Both the position numbers and the translations under genes were made by a program. DNA of 64,000 bases, taken from NCBI RefSeq assembly GCF_905220415.1, contig NC_059539.1:8742001-8806000 (forward strand), in the 5' to 3' direction. This DNA is from Colias croceus (lineage: Eukaryota; Arthropoda; Insecta; Lepidoptera; Pieridae). Positions 50,301 through 58,885 of this stretch are shown piece by piece; the first letter of the stretch is position 1; every line of letters begins with the position of its first letter. The notes beneath the pieces were generated by a model that saw only the letters and a list, made by a program, of their open reading frames with translations, was not told where the DNA came from and searched no databases.

Positions 50301-53300
50301 TAATCACATATTTGGGCTTGGTATCGATCCAGTAACACCCCCTGCTATTTATTTTTTCAATATTTTCAATGTACAGAATTGACCCTTCTACAGATTTATT
50401 ATATGTATAGATTCGTGTTATAATGTATTTTGTGTTAATTAATAATACTTTTTAAGTTACATATTAAATTTCTAGCCTGGACCTTAACTTTTCAAGCATA
50501 CCAGAATTATTTGTTTATTATCGGAACGAAGCAATTGTAGAAGCCGGTCAGCGAATGAAAATTTCGATTTACTTTAGACCTAAACAAGTCAAACAATACG
50601 AGTTTAAATTACATTTCTGGGTGAATTCATTGTGTGAAGAGATTGTTACAATTAAAGGAGAAGGTTTAGTCTCACTCCATTTTATTTATACAAATATAGT
50701 CGATTTTCAAAATACCATTTAACATTATTTGCGATTCTTCATTTCTTCAGGGGTCCCACTTCTCTTCGATTTATACGAAGGCTGTCAAAAAAGTTTCGAT
50801 CTTGGTCCTGTGAAAGTGGGTGAAAAAATAATCCGTCAAATCGAAGTAATGAATCACAGTAAAGTGCCCATAGAGGCTAGTTTTATTTTCCGCGATACTT
50901 ACGGTATTATTGACGATGGAACAAAATCTGAAGGAACCAGTGTCTGCCTTAGTCCCAGCGCTGCCAACACGCAAGTAACAGCTGATGCAGGTCCATCTAG
51001 GTAAGTAATAAATCTTAGGAGATGTATGAATCAAGCCCACAGATTTTAAATGCTTTTTACGACTCATTAGAAATGAAATGCTGCAACGATACAAGGATAA
51101 TAAAATTCAAGAGCAAATTGTTATGGATATACAAAATGCACTCACTTCGTTAAAGGTTATACCAAACAAATGCGTCATAAAACCGTATAGGAAAGTGCCT
51201 CTGAAAATTCAATTTAAACCGATCGGAATGATCAGTAAGCTGAACGTCCAGGTAATCAAAACATATCTATTATTAATTATCTCAATACACTGTGAATTTA
51301 TGTATGCAGTATGTGTGTTCAAAGCCTTATATGATGTTAAGTTTTTATTGTTTTCCTTAACCGGAAATTATTAATTAACATATTAATATGCATATCGGTA
51401 ATATTTCGTTTTATTTAAAAAATTGTCAGTACCTAATAAGATAGAAGTGAAATTCTTCAAATAATGTTAAAACTTTAAGCTTGTTCTAAATTCGTTGCGT
51501 ATGTTATTGAATGAGACTTGAATTATGTTATTATAAAAATAACAAACTAACATTTTAGTTGAACATGAAAGTATTCCAATTTGAGCGACCGCTTGTACGT
51601 CTTAGCGGCAGCGCCACCGGAATGAGTTTCTGCTTCAGCCAAAATTCGTTGCAATTCGGACGAGTTCGCAAGCGTGGTTGCAAGATTCTTAAAGTCATGT
51701 TGTTGAATAAAGGAGACTTTGGTGCGAGGTAATAAATTTAACATTTTTCTTTTAGATATCTACTACATATTTATTTTAAGATATTTCCTAAGTATAGTTA
51801 ATTCACATTCATATACAAATCTAGATTTTGGTGGCAGCCATTGAAATCAGACGAATTTCAAATATCACCAATGCAAGGCAACATTGCAGCGCGCACAAAT
51901 GTTACTTTCACAATAACGTTCAGACCTGCCGAACATAATCCCTTTATTAAAGTTTGGGTAATATTATTATGTCTTATTAAACCTATATTCAACAATAAGA
52001 AATTGGTACAAGACAACTAAATGAGCATTTCAGTAAATTAAACATACCTATAGGCATATACAATCAATATCAATTTTAGTTACTCTTTTTCATTTTTTTT
52101 TTTTTGCGTAATTTACCTATCTGAAAACGGTAGTAAAGTTCAAACGTTCAAACGGTAGTAAAGGACAAACTGTTAGATACATTTGATTTAATAATTTAAT
52201 TATAAGACCTACCTTTATCGGGCAGCTCAGTTACAATGATAGAATATAGTATGATATAAATGTATCTTGACAGGCTAGCTTAAATATTGAAAACTACCCT
52301 CCACTAGAATTGGCTATGTACGCAACATGCGTAGATATTGGGAATGTTCAGAATAAAACACTATACTTAGAATGTCCAGTGAGAGAAGTGCAAACAGGAT
52401 ATATAGTGGTCACAAACCCGTAAGTACATGATTTAATGAACTAACAAAAAAAAGGATAAATTAGCTCTACCATTCGTTAATTTATTGGCAATGTAGTTAA
52501 ATTATATTTTGTAGAAATAGAAAAAAAATATTTTCAATTTATTTATACATTTGCAATTACCACTCCAGGTCAGACGATCTCTGGTTAGTGTTGTCTGAAG
52601 GATCAGGAGGACCATTCGAAACGCTAAAAGAGTTTAACGTAGAGCCAAATTCCACATTCGATATACCAGTCCACTTCAAACCCAAAACAATTGGAAAGCA
52701 TGAGGTTACTATTATAAAACAGCGCAGTAATAGATTTGAAAATAAATAAATTTTGTACTGATACAATATCGTGATCACAGGCACAAATATTATTCTCCCC
52801 ATTGGGTGAGAGTGCGCTTTTCGTCCAGATGGTTGGGGCAGCAACTCATCCCAACCCAAACGGCACTATAAACATCAGTGTTGCTGCTAAAGACTTCCAT
52901 ACTGAGGAGCTATTTGTTTACAATATTACAGAAGTATGTTGAATATCCCATTATTTTATTCGTAGTAAATTGTAATGATGGTCAGAGCTAAAGAAAGGTC
53001 TATTAGCAATATCTATATTAACAAGCCGCACGACTTTTCAGTTCCCGGAGTCATACTTGGTATCCACAGAAATCGTGAAGGTCATACCAGAGAAATTCGA
53101 AGGATACTATGAAATACATCACCCCGACACCGTAAAAGTATGGGGTGAAGCTGCTGCAACATGCCGTTGGAAGTTTGTTTGTTACGAGGAATGTGAAATA
53201 CAAGCCAAAGTAAATTTGTATGTTATCTGTCTTATTATCACGTAATAGTTAATTTTACTTATTGTAAGTAACCATTTTCAAGGTTTTGTTCGTCAACGAA

Positions 53301-54954
53301 GATACTCGAGAATACCAATTTTACAATATAATAGTGTCCGTGACTCCAAGTAAAATTGTGGACACCCTAACGTTTACATCCCGCGCCCGCGAGTCCGTTC
53401 AAAAAGAGCTGGTTATCAAGAACCCGCTGTCTTCAGATGCTGAATTTCACATAATATCTGATAAAGTAGAATGCGCTAACAAGATAATGGTTAACAGGAA
53501 ATCTGAGGTGTCTGTTTATTTTTATCTTTCTTCGTTCAACAAACATAGTTTAATGAATTTAATCGCTATATTTTAGCATATTATATGCTTTTCAAAATGT
53601 TGAGAAGTTTATTTGTTTTTATGCAGGCTGTTCTTGTAATGACATATTCCCCACTTGTCGTGGGAAAAACGGAGGAATTTTTAGAAGTCAGTAATCACTT
53701 GGTCGGTTCATACATTTACGGCATAGTTCTTACATGTCTACCAGCTAAGGAGAAGAATCTAGAATATTCAACGCCTTTGGGCACTTCGATACCATTGCGT
53801 CTACGAGTGCAAAATAAAACGGATGTGAGAACAGATTTTATCGCAACGGTGGGTATCTACCGAATTGGAACTTAATTTCGTAATATATTAAAGGTGTAGT
53901 ATGATATAAATGAAATATTATGACATTAAAATGATAATACGTGGATATTATTATATCAGTTTTTTAAAAGAAGATTGAATCGAGTCAAGTAATCTTGAAT
54001 AGGCTATACCTAGTTAACTTTTAAAACAGTAGACGTAAGTAAGATAATTATCGTAGAAATATAAATTAATAAAAAACACAACAGGTATCACATCCCTCAA
54101 TAATAACTGAAGCGGAATATTCTTTAGGCCCGTTTGAAAAGGGCAAGTTTCAAGCAAAGTTTGAACCTACTGAGCTTGGAGTTCAGCACTGTAGGGTATC
54201 TTTTGATTCGCCCGTTGCTGGGGAATTTGTGTGAGTAACGAATCATTTATTATTATGAACTTGTACTTTTAGTTACGTAACCAAGTGATATTTAATGTAT
54301 AATGATATTTATTTAAAAAATGTTTAGATCTAAAAGACAGATTTTATTGATCGCATAAATTCTCAACTGCGACTAGACAACGAAATCTATTCTGTGATCT
54401 CAGTATTTTCGGAACCAAAAAATAAAAATACTTTTCGATTCCGGCCCATTTCAAAAATGTATTTAGTACATAATGATAAACGACTTCAATAACTACAGCC
54501 ATCTACTTACAGATTCAACATAAAAGGAATCGCTACTGAACCAAAGCCCCAGGGGCCGTATGAAATCAGAGCTGGCTCATACACGACAATCACGTTCAAA
54601 AATGTATTCGAAGATACACGAATGTTCAAAATATTTGTTGATAAAGAGGAATTTTATGTCAAAACAACTTACGAACCGCTGAAACCGAAAAAGGTAAATG
54701 TTTGAGTTCATTTATAAAAACTATTTGATAATGGGTAATCAAAAAGATGGCTCTGCTTGACAGGGTGTAAGAAACGTAAATAACATATTGTTAAACATTT
54801 TTATGTTCAGGATATTAAGATCCCAGTTTACATAAATGACAATATAGTGGACTGGGTGTCGCGGGAATACCCGACTGGATGCCTCACTATTGAGACTTAC
54901 GAACCATCGGAGCCGAAAGTCCAGTGGACTTATTTCCTACAAGGACTGCCATAA
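26333..54954 (+). CDS. HYDIN: Hydrocephalus-inducing protein homolog (HYDIN)
   Basis: HYDIN is a giant protein of the C2b projection of the axonemal central-pair apparatus, needed for ciliary and flagellar beating; in an insect the expected site is the sperm tail. The 81-exon model keeps one open frame of 14,919 nt (4,972 aa), close to the roughly 5,100 aa of vertebrate HYDIN. Almost all of it is repeated immunoglobulin-like ASH/MSP modules, seen as recurring patterns such as ITFSPKEIGEF, VIFRPKL, TFAPTSNDF, FKPTME and TFAPLDAF. A degenerate adenylate-kinase-like domain lies at about residues 2005-2230. It has MLIFFHGSPCEG where the P-loop would be but no GK[ST], so ATP binding is doubtful. 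Basic linkers follow (about 2060-2120 and 2280-2360). Several introns carry transposons but no exon is interrupted. The start ATG at 26333 is the first in the frame. Confidence 0.93.
28709..28930 (-). mobile_element. Lepidopteran retroposon tail in HYDIN intron 8
   Basis: Reverse-strand copy: the minus strand starts ACTAGATTTCCGCCCGCGG and ends TTTATAATATTAGTAGG. It is complete at both ends and lies well inside the intron. Confidence 0.8.
30437..30660. mobile_element. MITE in HYDIN intron 13 (224 bp)
   Basis: Inverted ends GGTAGTTTTCCAATTACAG and its complement at 30642-30660, flanked by TAT on both sides. The interior has further GCATAATGC-type inverted motifs. There is no coding potential. 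The family is unknown. Confidence 0.7.
32193..32390 (+). mobile_element. Lepidopteran retroposon tail in HYDIN intron 17
   Basis: Begins ACTAGCTTTCAACTCGAGG and ends TTTATAATATTAGTAGA with a GACAGACAGACAG run. It lies about 30 bp before exon 18. Confidence 0.75.
34804..34981. mobile_element. GC-rich MITE-like insertion in HYDIN intron 23
   Basis: Ends TAAAGAATAGAA and its complement, with a partial AAATTT-type direct repeat outside. The interior is GC-rich (CCGCCCGCGCCCCAG), unlike the intron. There is no coding potential. Confidence 0.55.
37027..37816. mobile_element. GC-rich ~0.8-kb insertion in HYDIN intron 31
   Basis: A strikingly GC-rich block is bordered on both sides by AAT repeats, as if inserted into an (AAT)n tract with target duplication. 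It contains paired near-repeats (GGCTTGCCTTCACCGGCCGG and GGCTTGCCTTAACCGGCCGG). No reverse transcriptase or transposase frame was recognised; it resembles the untranslated end of a non-LTR retrotransposon. It ends only about 24 bp before HYDIN exon 32. Confidence 0.55.
40509..41428 (-). mobile_element. Tc1-like transposon, internally deleted, in HYDIN intron 41
   Basis: Inverted ends CACACCGGCACAATTAGCGG and its complement, with TA next to each end. At about 0.92 kb it is shorter than intact Tc1 elements. The transposase runs on the minus strand and lacks its DNA-binding N-terminus, which appears deleted right after the terminal repeat. Confidence 0.85.
40866..41402 (-). pseudogene. Tc1-type transposase fragment, inactive
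   Basis: Frames retain the first catalytic Asp (VLFTDECR), the middle of the domain (KVWGGI), the second Asp (MQDNARAHSA) and SPDMNPIKHIW 34 residues later. The third catalytic Glu of the DD34E triad is Lys here. A stop interrupts the frame between IRDI and EEHV. The N-terminal helix-turn-helix half is missing. Confidence 0.8.
41480..48333 (+). other. HYDIN: HYDIN exons 42-64 (residues ~2550-3964)
   Basis: Exons: 41480-41645, 41885-42016, 42231-42354, 42475-42643, 42825-43051, 43148-43347, 43460-43702, 43789-43971, 44037-44328, 44411-44659, 44733-45045, 45131-45273, 45354-45454, 45601-45782, 45870-46060, 46127-46233, 46306-46483, 46556-46669, 46800-46887, 46961-47152, 47233-47422, 47715-47883, 48041-48333. 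Exon 43 contains the family motif FEFGPIFIGSNR. Exon 55 is a Lys/Ser-rich linker. Donors of exons 50 (GTCAGC) and 64 (GTTCGT) are weak. Confidence 0.85.
48343..48752. mobile_element. mariner-type MITE in HYDIN intron 64 (410 bp)
   Basis: The ends TACAGAGTGTCCCACTG and the near-complement CCCCACTATTGG (reverse: TACAGGGTGCCCCACTATTG) are followed inward on both sides by GGTATACTAAG. TA flanks each end (48341-48342, 48753-48754). There is no transposase. It begins 9 nt after the exon 64 splice junction. Confidence 0.85.
49174..49352 (-). mobile_element. Retroelement 3'-end-like fragment in HYDIN intron 65
   Basis: On the minus strand the block begins GGAGGCGGGCGTTGGCACC, contains an AATAAATAA signal and ends in CGGCAATGAAAAG. 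It has a higher GC content at both edges than the intron. The family is not identified. Confidence 0.35.
50085..50410 (+). mobile_element. Lepidopteran retroposon tail in HYDIN intron 67
   Basis: Begins ACTAGCTTCCGCCCGCGAC and includes CCGGGATAAAAAGTATCC and a six-unit GACA run. It is a longer subtype than the other copies, ending TTTATTATATGTATAG. Confidence 0.75.
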
Positions 54955-55156
54955 CTTTTGATTTTGTGTAATTTTCTTAAATATATTTTGTTGTAATAGT
55001 TAAAGATGTGTCTTATTTAAAAAATGATATTTAATATAAAGTGTAAAGGGGTAAATTTAAATAACTAACAGGTTAAAAGTTTTTGGGATAAATTGTTGCT
55101 ATTCCAAATAGAATAGAATAATATTAAAAGAAGAATATGTAAAAGGAGAATATTTA
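54955..55156. other. HYDIN-NOC2L convergent 3' gap
   Basis: About 200 AT-rich bases separate the two stop codons, so the 3' UTRs must be short or overlap. An AATATAAA-type signal near 55032 may serve HYDIN. Confidence 0.4.
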
Positions 55157-58005
55157 TTACCAATCCTTCACACTAAACTCTTGTACAACATCATCTTTAT
55201 CTGGAATATTATCTTCAGACACTGACTTCTCCTTGGTTACTTTCTGTACTTTATTTTTCTTGGCTTTCTTTTTTAATTTCTTTGTTTTTGGCTTTTCATC
55301 ATCTTCTTCGAGTTTAAAATTGTCCGCATCATCTTCACTATCAGATGGGAACAATACAAGTGGTCCTTTCTTTTCTGGTTTAGCTTGTTTATCTTCTGTT
55401 TCAGCTATTTTAGGTCTCTTTATCATAGGAAGTTCACCAGCTAACTCATCATTCTTAGTTATCTTCTTACGCTTTTGAATTCTGTTTATTTTGCTCCAGT
55501 TATCATAGAATGCCAGTAAAGGTGTACCCTTTGCTTTGATACTAGCTTCCCATGCTGCTATCATTTTATCTTCATGAAGAGAGAAACTTATTTTTGCTCT
55601 TTCTTTCTCAATAAACTTTGAGTTCTCTTCAATTTTCTCCAACAACTGCCTTATTTTCTTTGTATAGTTTGCTACTGAACATGTTTTTAGGAATTGTTTC
55701 ATCTGAAAATAATTAAATATATCATGAAGGTTTTTTACTAAAATAAAAGATATTCATAATACAAATAAAGGTCTGTCTATGATTGAAACCTCAGCTTGAT
55801 AAAATGTTAAATAACTTACTTGTAGTACAGCAAGCAATGACATGTCCGGGAATGCAATGCTATGTGATTGGCTAGCCGTGTACTCTAAAAGAAGAGCATA
55901 AACCCTGTCTATAACTGAGTCCTTGAAACCATTCTCAGCTAACTGTGATTTTGCCAACCTCAATATACACGAGAAATCCAGTGGCTTCATTGACACTTTC
56001 TTGTGTTTCTTATTAAAATCATATGATGTTAAAACCTAAAAAAAATAACAAATAAGTAAAAAAATATTAAATTTGACTTTAAGAGCCAGCGCGCACAAGC
56101 AACTTTGTCTCCGCAACTATTTTGTCTCTCCCATCAATTGTATGGGGAGTTGCGTCGCTACGTGCGCGCACTTTCATACTAGCCCATAGGTGGGAGAGAC
56201 AAAATAGTTGCAGAGACAAAGTTGCTCGTGCGCGCTACCTCTTACTTGACTCAAACAAAAATTGTTTTATTACCTCAACTAAGTAGGGCAGCACTGGAAT
56301 AAATGTATTTGTTTCTTTGGACAAATTTATTAGAATCTCAACACAATGGAATCTCAAAGGATAGTATTGATGTGTTGGCACCAGTTTAATAGTGTTTGTT
56401 ATGACCATTACTAGAGGATAGAGTAATGCTTGTAACTGTGGTTTGTTTGAAGTGGAAGAAATTAAATCTGCCCATAGATGCAATGAGTTGACAAATTGCC
56501 AGTTATAAACAGCCTGTCTATTCTCAACCTTCTGTACAACAATTGCATTTCTGAGATGTATAGCCAACTGCCTGATGTAGAGGAAAACATGTTGATAAGA
56601 GACATTTAAATCCAAAGCAAACATTTCCACTAGAGACCTCCTCATGAAATTTATCCCTGGCCATGTAGAGGGACTCACAAACTTACAGTTCTTTACATAT
56701 GTCATATACATAGCTTTTAGTACTAAATGGAGTAACTCTGTTTGCTGATTTCTGGTGATTCTCAATATGCTCAAAAATGCCAGCACTCTGACAGTTTCTT
56801 CTCCAGTTGACCACAAGGAAAGAAGCTTTTTGAGTGCCAACTTTGATATTCTTGTGAAACATGCAACATAAATTGACATTTGATGCAAATGTTTTAGAAG
56901 TACTGTAAGTATATTTTCTGAGGTAACACCACCAAGTAATTTTAATAAATCTCTGAGGTATGACACCAAGTGACCCTTTAGTTTAGTGAAATGTTTACTC
57001 TTTTGTGGGTCTTTGTCTGACTTCTCCATGCCCAAGTGGTTTTTAAGTGCAGGAGGTAAATATAATACACACATTTGAATTACTGCATTGAATACAGAAG
57101 AACCTGAAAATAAAAATTGTTTATAGATTGAAACTTAACAAAAAATAATTTAAAAAATATCTCAAGAGAAGTAATCAATATTTTTTAAGTTTCCAATGCA
57201 CAAATACAAGAAAAAAAAATACATGAAACTAACCTTCAACTTTGTATTCCCCTGTGGAATCTCCATCGTCACTAGTAGCCCTCACCATTGCAGCGTTAAA
57301 CACTTTGATGACAGTTGTCAATGTACTGCGCTTCACAGTCCCTTCAGCTTGCAGTTTGGATTGCCAATGTGCCACCATTTTTAAAGTTACTTTCCCAGTA
57401 ACAGGTTTTGCACCCTCATCCTTTAGAAAATTAAATCTTTTATTAGATATTATAACTACATAATAGATACAAGATAAGTAGCAAGAGAAGTTTACAAATT
57501 CTTTGTTTACACATAAAATAAATAAAAAAATTGCAGAAAAAAATTAATAAATTTTGAGAAAATTAATGTTTTCTATAACCCATCCATGTATGCAAACTTC
57601 ATCCATATTACTAGTGCTTCATGAGTTAAATTACCTCGTAATCACTCTCATCACTGTCCACTGTGAGTGGTCCTGGTAAATGTACTTTATCCTCATCATC
57701 ATTATCATCATCCTCTTCATCCTTATCTGAACCTTCCTCACCGGAATCAACACCAAAGTTCAGCAAGTTTTCATCATTCTCTTCCAAAAAGTTGTAAAAG
57801 TCGGGATCTATGTTCTTGAGTTTCTCAAGCGATTTTTTATGTGTTTCGGGGTCTAACTCTTCCTCAGAGTCTACGTCTGTAAATGTTAAGTAAATTATTA
57901 TTACACTAAAAAGATACATTCATACATATAAAAGAATAAAATGATTTCTTGGTCGTAACTCTAACCTGATTCATTTGATGACATCTTCTCAATTTTCTTC
58001 TTCAT
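55157..58005 (-). CDS. NOC2L: Nucleolar complex protein 2 homolog (NOC2L)
   Basis: Noc2 works with Noc1 and Noc3 in nucleolar and nucleoplasmic pre-60S ribosome maturation and transport. Exons 5' to 3': 58005-57966, 57876-57635, 57420-57234, 57103-56274, 56035-55820, 55702-55157; 2,061 nt, 686 aa. Hallmarks: the acidic N-terminus with DPDFYNFLEENDENLLNF, LWSTGEETVRVLAFL, YVKNCKFVSP, YQHVFLYIRQLAIHLRNA, YNWQFVNSLHLW, YYPLRFHCVEILI and FIPVLPYLVE. The C-terminus is acidic and Lys-rich, as in the family. The ATG at 58005 is preceded in frame by a stop; a second ATG lies seven codons later. It faces away from GHITM across a short divergent promoter. Confidence 0.95.
56080..56244. mobile_element. 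Palindromic MITE in NOC2L intron 4 (165 bp)
   Basis: Ends TAAGAG and CTCTTA enclose long inverted arms with AGCGCGCAC, AGCAACTTTGTCTC and ACTATTTTGTCTCTCCCA, giving a near-complete hairpin with a centre of about 60 nt. There is no coding potential. The target duplication is unclear. Confidence 0.75.
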
Positions 58006-58755
58006 GTTAGATTTCACTAAAAGCTTTCTACCACCTTTGTACGATTTTTAAACAGTACGTGTTATCGTTCCAGTAAATAATTGAAATTTATTTAAACTGT
58101 TTCAAAAATAAACCATGCCTATTTCCTATAATTCATAGCATTCTGGCATTCATATTTCATTCACAAACCATGCGGTTTTGACAGTCCTGTCAGATGTCAT
58201 ATACCTTGACGATTTTGACATTGACAATTGAAAGTAATCATAGACCAAACAAGATGTGTTGTAAAGGTTTTTTTTTATTTTAATCTGTTGAAGGATGCTT
58301 TAACTTTCATATTTAAAAAACGAACAGGTGTTAATTATTATAAATTAAACTTATTCTGTTTATATGATACCCATATATAATCCTTAAATACGAGCATCAA
58401 AATCAACAAAAAAAACGGTTTGACACTAGCAAATAGTTCAGTCGTTTAACCATCAAAAAGAAAAAAAGCTTTTTTGACAGTTGACATTTGACATGTGAAA
58501 CTGAAATGTGAAATCTCAAGTCGAACTTCGAAGATTTTCTAGAAACACCACAGAAACACGGACGAAAAAACGTAGGTACATAACACGGCGGAGTATACTT
58601 TTTCATAAGTGGACCTCTTCTGACAAATTTATTATATTTTCAAGTCATTAAACTACTAATCACTATTGTCAAATTCAATAACATCTCGATCTAAACAATC
58701 CAATAGTTTTCCGAATCTGCGTACCGCACATAAATTCATCAACCTACATAAACCG
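58006..58755. promoter_or_regulatory. Divergent NOC2L-GHITM promoter region
   Basis: Between the two genes, clusters of TGACA/TGTCA words occur at about 58178-58232 (TTTTGACAGTCCTGTCAG, TTTTGACATTGACA) and 58473-58496 (TTTTGACAGTTGACATTTG). No TATA box is evident. A noncoding first exon of GHITM ends at about 58755 at a GTAAGT donor and joins the coding exon after the AG near 58876. Confidence 0.5.
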
Positions 58756-58885
58756 GTAAGTGCTTATTTTTATGCTGATTAACGATAGTTTTATATTATT
58801 TTGTATTTGTTTAATCATTTTAATATGATCGCAGAAGTTAATTATAATTTATAAATATTTTTGTTTATTTGCTCAAGGTTGCATC

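Larger units (their letters stand above)
48837..54954 (+). other. HYDIN: HYDIN exons 65-81 (residues ~3965-4972)
   Basis: Exons: 48837-49029, 49416-49637, 49862-50028, 50476-50663, 50751-51000, 51071-51251, 51559-51728, 51825-51957, 52274-52419, 52569-52704, 52781-52933, 53042-53209, 53283-53507, 53627-53848, 54085-54230, 54513-54693, 54811-54954. The terminal exon ends VQWTYFLQGLP then TAA, an ASH-type end typical of the family. The stop lies 202 nt before the NOC2L stop on the other strand. Confidence 0.85.
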
